Both the position numbers and the translations under genes were made by a program. 64,000 nt of DNA from Vicia villosa (lineage: Eukaryota > Streptophyta > Magnoliopsida > Fabales > Fabaceae). Numbering within the stretch: position 1 is the first letter of the stretch; each line of letters opens with the position of its first letter. The notes below the pieces were generated by a model, which was not told the origin of the DNA, ran no database searches, and was given only the letters and a program-made list of their open reading frames with translations. The DNA is taken from positions 434,001 to 498,000 of the forward strand of contig NW_026705482.1 of the NCBI RefSeq assembly GCF_029867415.1, read 5' to 3'. Below, one piece after another: positions 54,597 through 64,000 of this stretch.

Positions 54597-54672
54597 GGTT
54601 TTGTCCCCACCAAGGTTTGAACCCACGCCCTTTATGTTACCAGCCCAAAACAACACCACTGAGCCAACGTGC
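54597..54672 (-). other. tRNA-like module 1 (pol III A and B boxes) in the Ogre LTR
   Basis: Minus strand: A-box-like TTGGCTCAGTGGTG (about 54654-54667) and B-box-like GGGTTCAAACC (about 54614-54624), about 30 bp apart, as in a tRNA gene. The acceptor stem is not complementary, so it is not a functional tRNA; it is tRNA-derived or SINE-like. It lies in the R-U5 part of the LTR, in sense with the element. Confidence 0.5.
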
Positions 54673-54756
54673 GCTTGGTGACAAGGTAATGGTTCCATTG
54701 CAATACATATATTACTCAAATGCATAGAAGCAAAAAAAGAAATAAAATCAAAAGGT

Positions 54757-54835
54757 CTGGGGCGAGGGGGATTCGAACCCCAGACCTTGGGCACGCGCAA
54801 CACACAAACACTCTTTACCACTGGGCTATAACGAT
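54757..54835 (-). other. tRNA-like module 2 in the Ogre LTR
   Basis: Minus strand: A box TAGCCCAGTGGTAAAG (54813-54828), B box GGTTCGAATCC (about 54769-54779) and a good T-arm hairpin (GGGG, TTCGAAT, CCCC). The acceptor stem is not evident. About 85 bp separate it from module 1, in the same orientation. Confidence 0.55.
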
Positions 54836-56024
54836 TTAGTCGTTTATGAAACAACTACCATTCAAAATAAAATAAACTTTAGCCATGGATTTGAATTTTG
54901 CGCGCCACCACCATTGTCATCTTCAACCTCTAGCTTTTGGATTTTTGAAATTCTGAACTCTCTCAACTCTCAACCATTTGCAAAGATGTAAAGAGCAAAC
55001 TTGCTCTAAATTCTCTCACGATTTCAAATATGTAACTAACATTTATTTATATTGACTATAACTATCTAATTTTCCAGAAAACACGAAGAACACATAAACC
55101 CTAAATTTAAAATTAAATGACAAACAAGATGAATAAATGAATGATGATAGAGGGTTTTCGATCCTCTGATGATGTTGAACAAGATAGTGTCGAGCTATAT
55201 GAGAAAGAATACTCAAATAAGTGGGTTGGAGTTTGAAAAAATACCTCTGAAAATGGAGGTCATGAGGATGATGAGGAACACCTGGGCTTGTGTGAGTGAT
55301 CCTAAAAGCTTCCTTGGGACTCAATGATGCTAACTGAATGCTTGTTGTGACTTCAATCCTTCTGAATTGCTCTACCCGACACCTTCGATTTGAGCTTCAA
55401 GTGGACATGGAGGGTGATGAATCTTGAGTTACAGATGAGCTGCAGCCATCTGAACAGCTTCACTATGCCCTAAGGAACGTGTCTGGATGCTTGGCTTTGT
55501 TAGAAACCTTCTGAATTGCTCTATGGACCTCCAACTGCAACAGCTCCAAAGTGAGAGAAACAATGGTGTTCCTCCACCTACAGAAGTGATCCAGGTGCTT
55601 GGATCACCTCAAATGAGCCCCCTTGAGATGTTAGAATGCTTACTTTCCAAAGAGAAGCTCTGGTTTGAAGAAAACGATTCTTCTTGCCAAAGAACTTTGA
55701 AAAACCATAAGCATGAGAAGAGAAAGAGAAAGCAAGGAATATGGTTGCTTTGGTGTGAATTGTATGAAGGATAGCACTTGTATTTATAGGCAAATGGTTC
55801 TGTATAGTTGCAGAGGAGAGAGCTTGCTTAGTGAGGTTGATTTAGTTTCTTGGCTATGAAGGAATTCAAAAATATCCAAAATGCAATGATGGGAATTTTG
55901 ATTCCATTTGATCAATCCCCTAGCCCTCGATTTTGCTTGATCTTAGGGGACAATTCTGAGACAGAAATGAGCTCTAATTGGTTGGTGAGAAGATTCCTTG
56001 GGTGATTCATCAATTTGCCATAAA

Positions 56025-56110
56025 TTCCCAAGTAGCTCAAGTGGTAGTAGGAATTGCTATGAATATGTACTTAACCCCTAGGTACATGGTTCGATTCCTG
56101 CGGGAGGCAA
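56025..56110 (+). other. tRNA-like module 3, opposite orientation, in the Ogre LTR
   Basis: Plus strand: A box TAGCTCAAGTGGTAG (56033-56047) and B box GGTTCGATTCC (56088-56098). A tail follows (GGGAGGCAAAAACAATATTT...). It lies in U3 of the LTR and is antisense to the element. SINE-like heads have this form, but no poly(A) or T end or target duplication was resolved. Confidence 0.5.
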
Positions 56111-56940
56111 AAACAATATTTCCTGGGCAGCCGATAAGCGGACCTAGGGGGGAGTATTGATTAAGCTGGTGACATGCTTGGTAGGCCGGAAGCCCTGCGG
56201 GGTAAGCGGAAATCCAGGGTGTTACAAGAAGTCCTTGAACCATGTCTCGAGTTTTGGATCCATGTCCTGATTAAAAGTCAACTTTCTTGGTGAATTAGGT
56301 CAAAAACCCTAATTGTCGACCAGATGAAATTGATGACTGTGGATCTTGGCTTGGAGTGTAATGCCCAATGGATATTGTCATATGATCTATTTGAAGATGA
56401 TTAATGTCTTTGAGTGATCCCTTGGAGTTTTCTAGGGTTTCCCAAATGTGATCCCTGATTTTAGTCCTTAATGGGGCTCAAGACCCTAGACTGGGTATCA
56501 GATGAACAAGTGACTGCTCTGGGTATCTATTTTGTCTTTGATGAAAAGTTTAAAAGGTATGACATCTCAGGGGGTCAAAAATTAGGGTATGACAGATGCC
56601 CCTATTTAAGTTTCTTTCATCTGGAGGGAGAGAGATTAATATCTCGATTACTTCAGAGTGAAAGAGACTTAAATACTAAAGAATGCCCGAATTTTGGGCG
56701 CTTCTGAGATGTAATAGTGATAAAATCTTTGCATGACTTGATCCCGTTGTCGCACTTGGCGGGGATAGGGAGACAAACTCTTGTAGAAACATGTTATGTG
56801 GATTCGGGTGAATGGATGGCAATGTAGGATGCGCAATCCATCTTCTTTAACTGAGTGTTGATACTTAGAAAAAGGTAAACAACCTCCCCTCGTTTCGGAT
56901 GTCCATATCTCGAAACTGGTCTAAGTTGTGATTTTGGACA

Positions 56941-57174
56941 ATATCTCAGATAAAGAGAAATTCTCCAAAGATTTGTTTCCTCGTCAAACTTCTCATCAGC
57001 ACTCGGAGATGAGATGCCATTTGATGGAAATAAAGAAACTTCATCATCTTTTGGAAGATATCTCTGATGAAGAGAAAATCTCCAAGGGTTGTTTCCTCAT
57101 CAGACTTCTCATCAGCACTTGGAGATGAGACGCCATTTGATGGTAATAAAGAAACTTCACCACCTTTTCTTCCG
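56941..57174 (-). repeat. 117-bp direct duplication
   Basis: Two units, starting ATATCTCAGATAAAGAGAAA at 56941 and ATATCTCTGATGAAGAGAAA at 57058, differ by scattered substitutions and end near 57174. It lies in the 3' region of the Ogre element. Confidence 0.85.
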
Positions 57175-57244
57175 ACTTGACGTCTTTGAAAGAATGTCAT
57201 ACGGCCTCATGATCTTTTGAGGGGCTAATGACTTTGCTTGAAAG

Positions 57245-57990
57245 CGGGCGAACTGTTTTTTGGGATGAAAACCATCATTCGTCGACTTATGCCGGGGAAT
57301 TAACAAAATGTTTTCCTAGGAGGAAAAGTCCCATTTGTCGACTGCCAGGGGAATCAATCTGTCTTCTACTGAAAGAGTCTACCATTTGTTGACCTTGCCA
57401 TGAAAAGAAAGTGAGCAAACTGTCTTCTGCTGAAAGAGACTGCCATTTGCGCACTTTGTTGAGGATTTTTTAAGCGAAACGAACTGTCTTCATGAGGAAG
57501 GCTGCCATTCGTTATTTTTGCCCGAAAAATGAGTGAACTGCCTTCTGCTGAAAGAGACTGCCATTCACTAACTCCGCAGGGGATCATTTGTCGATCCGCT
57601 GGGGTGGAAACAAATCGCTTTTTCGAGGTAAAAACTGTCGTTCATCGACTCGTGCTAAGGAGTCTGAACTATCTTCTTGAAGAAAATTATCATTTACTGA
57701 CTCCGCTGGGGATTGCTGAAGCAATCTCCTGGGAGAAAACTTGTCGCTTGTCAACTTTGTCGGGGAATCAGAGTTATTTTCCTGATGCAAACTGTCATCC
57801 ATTGACCTTGTTGGGGATATTCAACGACTCTGTGAGGAATGGCAAATGCAAAACAAACTCATCTTGTCGAGTGTCGTTCTGCGGGAGAATCTCAACTGGG
57901 GAACTCCAAAAGTGAACAAACTATCTCTTTAAAGGAGATTGCCATTTGTTGACCTACTCGGGGAGATCCTTATGTACGAACTGTCGTCTT
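57245..57990 (-). repeat. Degenerate array of about 60-bp repeats
   Basis: At least ten units carry a GAACTGTCTTCTGCTGAAAG-like block followed by a GACTGCCATTTGTTGACT-like block and a GGGGA(A/T)TC-like end. Unit length is about 50-65 bp and divergence is high, consistent with an old array in the untranslated region. Confidence 0.75.
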
Positions 57991-58769
57991 GAAGAAGAAA
58001 GTTCCTCCACAACTTGCAGGGGAAACTCGAGTACATGCTTTAATGACTTGGGCACTAACTCGACTATGCAATTATGATATAATGTATGCATGAAAATCAT
58101 GATAATTATAAAATGTAAAGTGAATGTGAATAGAATTGTCGCGGATGTGAAATCCTATGATGCGACTTGAATTTTGTGATGATCAGAAGATGTCTTCTTC
58201 TTGAGAGACGCACTCCGTTGGGGATATCTGGTTATCAGTTGCCCGCTGTTTGGAAGTGAGTGATATGATTTAAAGTGAAGATCCATCATCGGGAGATGTT
58301 CGCAAAGCGACCTCATGGGGAAATCTGGGTTCCCGGAGTCTCAACCGTTCTTGGAGCAACTGTTTGCATTCTTCCTATTGTTTGTAAACCTTAGAAAGAA
58401 ATTTCACCTTTATTTTTGCAAGTAAATTCATTTTATTTTATGAAAACATCTGTTTCAAGAAAATGACTGTTTTAAACTTAAAATGCATTTTAAGAAACTG
58501 AATAAGACTCGATTGCAAAGAAAAGCACAAGGCTCAAATTATTATTTATGGAATGGTAACCAGCCAAATGCTTGATTCCATGGAGTATTTACAAAGTTGG
58601 AAATTGGTAATTTTTGGAAAAAGGGCTACGATGAAACGTGACGACCGTTATCTTTCCCTTCCACTCTGAATTGCGCTGCATGCGTGCTTCGTAGAAGATG
58701 ACCTACTGATGATGAATACTCCACTATGGATTTCGAATGATCAAGTTTGTTCTGAACACAGTTACTTGC

Positions 58770-58961
58770 CATATATCCCTAACTTTTGCGTAAACTACCC
58801 CTTTCGGGTTTTAAGTCTACCGGGATTGATTGTTATATATTTTTTTTATGTCTCTAACTTTTGCCTGAATCGCCCTTTCGGGTTTTCGATTCACCGAGAC
58901 GCTCTTTTTTGCCTAAGCCGCTCTTTGCGAGTTTTCAACTTAGCGAGCTGTTTTTTTTTAT
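58770..58961 (-). repeat. About 48-bp repeats with self-complementary arms near the pol stop
   Basis: Three units with the frame CTAACTTTTGC...CCCTTTCGGGTTTT...TCACCGAG (about 58778, 58856 and 58905). The third has GCCTAAGCCGCTCTTTGCGA and an inverse-type AACTTAGCGAG arm, so each unit can form a small hairpin. They end beside the pol stop (58962-58964). Confidence 0.7.
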
Positions 58962-61900
58962 TTAGGCGAAGTATTTCTTGACTGCGTCGACGTTCACAAG
59001 ACGGGTGAATTCTTCTCCATCCATAGCCGTGAGTATTAAGGCTCCTCCTGAGAAAGCTCTCTTGACCACATATGGGCCGTCATAATTGGGAGTCCATTTC
59101 CCTCTCGAATCTGTGAGAAAAGATTGAATCTTTTTTAGTACAAGGTCGCCTTCTTTGATTGTGCGAGGTTTAACCTTTTTGTCGAAAGCTTTCTTCATTC
59201 TTTGTTGATATAGCTGTCCGTGGCATAAAGCTGTCATGCGCTTTTCTTCGATTAAGTTCAATTCATCGAATCTGCTTTGACACCACTCGGCTTCTGTTAA
59301 TTTTGCTTCCATCAAGACTCTCATTGATGGGATCTCAACCTCTATAGGTAGGACTGCCTCCATGCCTTATTCAAGGGAGAAAGGAGTTGCTCCAGTCGAA
59401 GTACGTACAGATGTACGGTAACCATGAAGAGCAAATGGGAGCATTTCATGCCAATCTTTGTAAGTGATGACCATCTTCTGAATGATTTTCTTGATATTCT
59501 TGTTAGCTGCTTCTACAGCCCCATTCATCTTTGGTTTGTAAGGAGATGAGTTGTGATGCTCAATCTTGAATTCTTCACAAAGCTCCTTCATCATTTTATT
59601 ATTCAAATTTGACCCATTGTTAGTGATTATCCTGCTAGGAATGCCGTAGCGACATATGATGTGATTCTTGATAAACCTGACGACAACTTGTCTTGTAACG
59701 TTTGCATATGAAGCTGCTTCAACCCACTTGGTGAAATAGTTTATGGCTACCAAGATGAAGCGATGTCCGTTGGACGCTTTCGGCTCGATCATTCCAATCA
59801 TGTCGATTCCCCACATGGAGAAAGGCCAAGGGGAAGAGAGTATGTTGAGAAGAGATGGTGGCACATGAATTCTATCGGCGTAGATCTGGCATTTGTGACA
59901 CTTCTTTGCATACTGGTAGCAATCTGACTCCATCGTCAGCCAATAATATCTTGCTCTCAGTATTTTCCTTGTCATGGTATGTCCATTGGTGTGAGTACCA
60001 AAGGAACCTTCATGTATTTCTTTCATGAGTGTTTCTGCTTCTTTCTTGTCAACGCATCTGAGCAGAACCAGGTCGAAATTTCTCTTGTACAGAACATCTT
60101 CATTTAGGAAGAATCTACAAGCTAACCTTCTCAAAGTCTTTCTATCTTTATTTGATGCCCCAAGCGGGTACTCTTGTCTTTGAAGAAAGTTCTTGATGTC
60201 GTGATACCACGGTTTGTCGTCGATGATTGCTTCTACTGTGAAAACATGAGCAGGCCTATCCAGGCGCATAACATCGATCCGAGGAATGTCATTCCAATGA
60301 TTTATCCTAATCATGGAAGAGAGTGTGGCTAATGCATCAGCCAAGTTATTTTCTTCACGAGGAATGTGATGAAAATCTACCCTGTCGAAGAATGGTAACA
60401 ATCTTCTCGCGTAGTCTTTGTAAGGGATTAGCCCTGGTTGGCGTGTTTCCCATTCTCCTTTGATTTGATTGATGACCAAAGCATAATCTCCATATACATC
60501 TAAGTGTTTGATTCTTAGATCCATGGCTTCTTCGAGACCCATGATGCAAGCTTCATACTCGGCCTCATTGTTTGTACACTTGAAAGTTAATCTGGCGGTA
60601 AATGGAATATGGGTACCCTGAGGTGTAACAATGATTGCCCCAATTCCTCGTCCATAAACATTGACAGCTCCGTCAAAAATTAAGCCCCATTGGGATCCTA
60701 TCTCAGGTCCTTCGTCTGGTAGTGGCTCGTCGTAGTCTTTCATCTTGAGGTACATGACGTCCTCGTCTGGAAAGTCAAAACTGGTTGATTCATGACCATT
60801 GAGTGGATGGTGAGCCAGGTGCTCAGCTAGAATGCTTCCTTTCACGGCTTTCTGTGCGTGATACTCAATGTCATATTCTGATAACAACATCTGCCAACGG
60901 GCAATTCTCCCAGTTAAGGCAGGCTTCTCAAAGATGTAGTTGATTGGATCCATATGAGAGATCAAACAAGTAGTATGTCGAATCATGTACTGGCGGAGAC
61001 GCTTGGCAGCCCAGGCCAACGCACAACACGTCTTTTTGAGCATGGAGTAGCGGGATTCACAGTCCGTGAATTTCTTGCTCAGGTAGTAGATGGCATGCTC
61101 TTTTCTCTTTGTCTCGTCTTGCTGTCCAAGGACACAACCCATGGAATCTTCTAAGACGGTTAAGTACATTATCAAAGGTCTTTCTTCCACTGGAGGAGCC
61201 AGGATGGGTGGTTCGAGCAGATATTCCTTAATGCTGTCGAACGCTTTCTGACAATCGTCTGTCCAGACGCAACTTTGATTTTTCCGTAGAAGTTTGAAAA
61301 TTGGAGCACAAGTTGCTGTCATGAGATATATAAATCTCGAGATGTAATTCAGACGTCCAAGAAATCCTCTAACTTGTTTCTCGGTTCTGGGTGAAGGCAT
61401 TTCTTGAATTGCCTTGACTTTGTCTGGATCCACTTTAATTCCTCGTTTGCTGATGATGAAGCCAAGGAGTTTTCCTGAGTAGACACCAAAAGTACACTTG
61501 TTGGGATTCTGGCGAAGCTGAAACTTCCGTAAGCGCTGAAATAACTTTGTCAGATTCTGTATGTGATCTTCCTCATTTTCTGATTTGGCAATCATGTCAT
61601 CCACATACACTTCTACTTCCTTATGCATCATGTCATGGAAAAGTGTAGTCATGGCTCTTTGATATGTTGCCCCTGCGTTCTTTAGTCCAAAAGGTATAAC
61701 GCGGTAGCAGAACGTGCCCCAGGGGGTGATGAAAGCTGTTTTCTCCATGTCTTCAGGTGCCATTTTGATCTGGTTGTATCCTGAAAATCCGTCCATGAAT
61801 GAGAAAACTTTGGATTTTGCTGTACTGTCCACCAACATATCAATATGTGGTAAAGGAAAGTCATCCTTAGGGCTAGCTTTGTTCAAATCTCTGTACTCGA

Positions 61901-62390
61901 CGCACATGCGGACCTTTCCGTCTTTCTTAGGAATGGGAACAATGTTAGCTAACCACTGAGGGTATTGTGAAGTGACGAGGAAACCAGCGTTGATTTGCTT
62001 TTGAACTTCCTATTTGATTTTCATAGTCATTTCTGGATGAGTTCTTCTCAATTTTTGCTTGACCGGAGGGCACTCTGCTTTTAATGGTAAGTGATGCTCC
62101 ACTATACTGGTATCCAACCCTGGCATATCCTGATAAGACCAAGCGAAGACATCTGAGAAATCTCTGAGCAGCTGTATCAAACTCTCTCTGATCTCTGAAC
62201 TGAGCGAAGCTCCAATCTTAACCTCTTTTCTGTTTCCATCGGAACCAAGGTTAATGATCTCTAGAGGCTCATTATATGGCTAAATGGCCTCTTCCTTTTG
62301 TTGAAGTAACCGTGAAATTTCCTTTGATATTTCTTCGTCTTCTTCTTCCTCTGCCTCGAATACAGGAAACCCAAAGCTTGAAGAAGTCAT
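58962..62390 (-). pseudogene. pol: Ogre/Tat pol: RT, RNase H, second RNase H, integrase
   Basis: One frame from ATG at 62390 (MTSSSFGFPVFEAEEEEDEE) to 58962 with in-frame stops at 62280-62282 (TAG), 62010-62012 (TAG) and 59367-59369 (TAA). RT: VRMCVEYRDLNKASPKDDFP, GLKNAGATYQRAM and catalytic YVDDMI. A first RNase H, then a second, archaeal-type RNase H (WGLIFDGAVNVYGRGIGAII, CTNNEAEYEACIMGLEEAM), diagnostic of Tat/Ogre. Integrase: H...H and CHKCQIYAD zinc finger, Asp in WGIDMIGMIE, ITNNGSNL where ITDNGxNL is usual (AAC at 59619-59621), and Glu in NGAVEAANKN. The C-terminus has the YDGPYVVKRAF box. The residue change and three stops make it inactive. Confidence 0.9.
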
Positions 62391-62906
62391 ACGGTCGTAC
62401 GTTTCAACGGGGTATTTTATGATTAATCTGCATATGTGTGATAAGTTTTATTTAGACAACGAGGGAAGACTCGGTGTATGCAGTTAATGGAATTTTTGAT
62501 GTTTTTTTAAGGGTGTTTTTTAGGATTACCAATTTCCGAAAAAAGAAAAGGAAAAACTAACGAAGGAACAAAATGACATTTTTATTTATTGACAGTCATT
62601 TCTTGAAACAAAGACCCTATAAAACAAAACTCTATTGCTTTGGGCGAAGCAAAGAGGGACATTTTCCTAAGAAATAGTAAAATGCAAAGCCCTATGAAAC
62701 ATCTCTTCACCATGGGCTATGGTGAGAGGACAAAATAACGGTGAAAGTTCCTACTTAGGAGTGCGAACAACAGTTGAAACTTCAACAGCTGTCCAATAGT
62801 GGCGAACCCCTTTGTGCACTAAGTAATCTGGCACCTTAGGCTTAAGCTGGCCTGTGGTAGGTCTTGATTTACCAACAGCTGTCCAATAGTGGCGAACCCC
62901 TTTCTT
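62391..62906 (-). other. Probable intron region between protease and RT coding parts
   Basis: Between the stop of the protease ORF (62907) and the RT ORF start there is no coding similarity. Ogre elements are known to carry an intron between protease and RT. Possible minus-strand splice signals: donor GTAAATC near 62872; acceptors CATATGCAG near 62432 or CGAGGCAG near 62357. I cannot choose between them. It contains a duplicated segment (62783-62908). Confidence 0.5.
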
Positions 62907-62908
62907 TT
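62783..62908 (-). repeat. Short duplication in the Ogre intron region
   Basis: AACAGCTGTCCAATAGTGGC followed by GAACCCCTTT occurs at 62783 and 62873, 90 bp apart, almost unchanged. Confidence 0.85.
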
Positions 62909-64000
62909 AAGGAAACTTCCAATCTTCTGAATGGAGAGACTCGTTGTCGGAGACACTTTCGAGATCATCCTCTTCTGTATTTTGGTCTTGCTCTTCTCCC
63001 AAGATGGCATTGACTAGATATGTGAACTCTAAATCAGTAGCCTCGGAAGGTGATTTGGGGATATAATCCTCAATGATGACTTCACCAGATGCTGATGATG
63101 AATAGCAAGGGTTATATATCTCTTTTGGCTGAGAGAGGTACTCGTAATCAATGTTCCATCCAGTTGGAACAATATCTTCAAGAGAGATTCTTGAACTTTC
63201 AGGAGCGGAGTATTTCACCATGTAGTCAAATTTTCTGCTTGGTTCTCCTAATGTATCCCAGGTTTCCTCGGGGATAGGAGGAACTTCTTCTGATGAACCA
63301 TGACTTCTGGTGGGGAAGCTGTTTGTAACTTCTTCACTGATTGGTTGAGTCTTACTTTCAAATCCTTTAGTTGGATAACAGCAAGGTGAATCAGACTCTG
63401 ATAGGGAGATGTATCCTGTTTTGTTAAGATAGGATAGCCATTCCTCTTCATCGGTGTTTTCCGTACCGATGGTATTGACTGTTTGTTGAACAGGTTGAAG
63501 AAAACCTCCACTGCGGAAAGTTTCTTGAATTGGGAGAACTACCTCAATCCCTGGAATAGCCTTTGATGATGTCGGAAAGAATCCAACTCCTGTTCTGTTC
63601 TTGTTGTTGGTAGGAATATTAATGTGCCCCCAACCACTGGTAGTGCCATCCTTTACAACTTGGATTGCATCTTTGTATGAAGAAATAGACGCTGCTTTCT
63701 CCTTTCCTTTTTCCTTGTCCAAGGAAAGTGCTTGGAATTTAGTTCCAACAACTTCTTTTGGTTCTATGTCGGAGAATGATGACAGGTTGCTGACGATCAA
63801 AGCTCGTTCTCCACATACAGTTACCAATTTGTCATTTTTTATGAACTTCAATTTCTGATGAAGTGTTGAAGTAATTGCCTCAGCCTCATGAATCCATGGG
63901 CGACCTAGCAAACAACTGTATTGTGTCGGGATATCCATAACTTGGAAAGTGATTTTGAACGTCTGAGGTCCAATAGTTATGGGAAGATCCACTTCTCCAA
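62907..64000 (-). CDS. Ogre gag-protease ORF, C-terminal part (cut by window end)
   Basis: Open from the window edge to the stop at 62907. It shows PITIGPQTFKITFQVMDI and CLLGRPWIHEAEAITSTLHQ, the C-terminal part of an aspartic protease of Ogre/Tat type, then a long acidic Ser/Pro/Glu-rich linker (for example VGTKFQALSLDKEK and GYISLSESDSP) ending SEDWKFP. The catalytic D(S/T)G lies beyond the window. The first in-frame Met (63992) is not a true start. No stop or frameshift is visible in this part. In the intact element its message would be joined by splicing to the RT frame. Confidence 0.8.
   Translation of the reverse strand, partial: GEVDLPITIGPQTFKITFQVMDIPTQYSCLLGRPWIHEAEAITSTLHQKLKFIKNDKLVTVCGERALIVSNLSSFSDIEPKEVVGTKFQALSLDKEKGKEKAASISSYKDAIQVVKDGTTSGWGHINIPTNNKNRTGVGFFPTSSKAIPGIEVVLPIQETFRSGGFLQPVQQTVNTIGTENTDEEEWLSYLNKTGYISLSESDSPCCYPTKGFESKTQPISEEVTNSFPTRSHGSSEEVPPIPEETWDTLGEPSRKFDYMVKYSAPESSRISLEDIVPTGWNIDYEYLSQPKEIYNPCYSSSASGEVIIEDYIPKSPSEATDLEFTYLVNAILGEEQDQNTEEDDLESVSDNESLHSEDWKFP

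Larger units (their letters stand above)
50987..56594 (-). repeat. 3' LTR of the Ogre/Tat element
   Basis: On the minus strand it begins TGTCATACCCTAATTTTTGA (56594) and ends AAAACGACACCACA (50987). TATA box TATAAATA on the minus strand at 55781-55788, so U3 is about 0.8 kb and R-U5 about 4.8 kb. It contains several tandem repeat families, three tRNA-like modules, an (AGAC)n tract near 51380 and a GAGTTCGGGGGGTCGG box near 51211 shared with the solo LTR at 6708. No protein gene is supported. The right boundary is well defined; the left one rests on TG and the TA tract. Confidence 0.8.
56595..58961 (-). promoter_or_regulatory. Ogre 3' untranslated region and polypurine-like end
   Basis: Between the pol stop (58962) and the LTR. 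Next to the LTR the minus strand reads CTTAAATAGGGGCATC, a purine-rich tract in the polypurine tract position. The rest holds a 117-bp duplication, about 60-bp degenerate repeats and 48-bp hairpin-like repeats, listed separately, and no supported gene. Confidence 0.7.
50987..64000 (-). mobile_element. Ogre/Tat-type Ty3-gypsy element, truncated by window end
   Basis: On the minus strand: protease C-terminus (to 62907), probable intron region, pol (62390-58962), repeat-rich 3' region (58961-56595), then a 5608-bp 3' LTR (56594-50987). The very long LTR, two RNase H domains, the separated protease and RT ORFs and the TGTCATACCC LTR start are Ogre/Tat features. The gag, ORF1 and 5' LTR are outside the window. 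Pol has three in-frame stops and a changed integrase catalytic residue, so it is non-autonomous. Confidence 0.88.

Noticed and set aside
54757..54835. Functional tRNA gene
   Set aside because: A and B boxes and the T arm are good, but no complementary acceptor stem or clear anticodon arm can be formed.
54570..54854. Minus-strand 94-aa ORF in the Ogre LTR
   Set aside because: It runs through both tRNA-like modules, has no protein motif and reads low-complexity LTR sequence.
14758..64000. A new defence or regulatory system of host genes
   Set aside because: All larger coding frames are assignable to known retrotransposon or transposon domains; no cluster of unassigned host genes is present.

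Overview
This looks like repeat-dense nuclear DNA from a legume, most likely one of the large-genome Fabeae or Trifolieae (pea, vetch, faba bean, clover type). The grounds are an Ogre/Tat-type Ty3-gypsy element with an LTR of about 5.6 kb, an Athila-type gypsy element with a tRNA-Asp-like primer site, a SIRE/Maximus-type Ty1-copia family, legume-style MITEs, and two pieces of an intron-containing papain-like protease resembling the legume P34 family. The species assignment is inference. No rRNA gene, functional tRNA gene, CRISPR array or bacterial-style operon was seen. Nearly all protein-coding capacity belongs to transposable elements. The only host-type gene sequences are the two protease fragments and a small unknown membrane-like fragment; all appear broken.

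Layout. 1-690: end of a minus-strand copia element beside LTR-like DNA. 690-10930: a very old plus-strand Ty3-gypsy element riddled with stops and split by a MITE (1384-1688), a non-autonomous hAT element with perfect 8-bp target-site duplications (2057-3902), a solo LTR (4223-5484), a second solo LTR with a perfect 5-bp duplication (6708-9679) and another MITE (about 10026-10416). 11013-11586: a TRIM-like 119-bp LTR with primer site and two CACTA-type termini. 12437-14066: minus-strand papain-like protease pseudogene with a TA microsatellite in its signal-peptide frame.

14758-46470 is a three-level nest. Outer: copia element A (445-bp LTRs, duplication GGTGA). Inside its gag: Athila-type gypsy (15587-42518, minus strand, 1.06-kb LTRs). 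Inside the Athila gag: a head-to-tail dimer of copia element B (22238-40148, duplication ATGTA), organised LTR-internal-LTR-internal-LTR with a shared middle LTR. Taking out each insertion plus one target-site duplication brings the host frame back into register, so the order of events is clear: A, then Athila, then B.

46471-50986 holds a MITE carrying a truncated LINE tail, a CACTA transposase pseudogene, an Athila-like 3' remnant, and a second protease fragment (50504-50935) ending in a long TA tract. An Ogre/Tat LTR begins at the edge of that tract. From 50987 to the window end is this Ogre/Tat element on the minus strand: 3' LTR (50987-56594), a repeat-rich 3' untranslated region, pol with RT, RNase H, a second RNase H and integrase, a probable intron region, and the C-terminal part of the protease ORF cut by the window edge.

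The genes work only as retrotransposon gag-pol cassettes. Copia B copy 2 is the most intact. Copia A, the Ogre/Tat element and the first gypsy are clearly dead. The most unusual features are the LTR-sharing tandem dimer, its gag and pol ORFs in different frames in both copies, its extra 131-aa ORF, the tRNA-like modules in the Ogre LTR, and the protease fragments with microsatellites.
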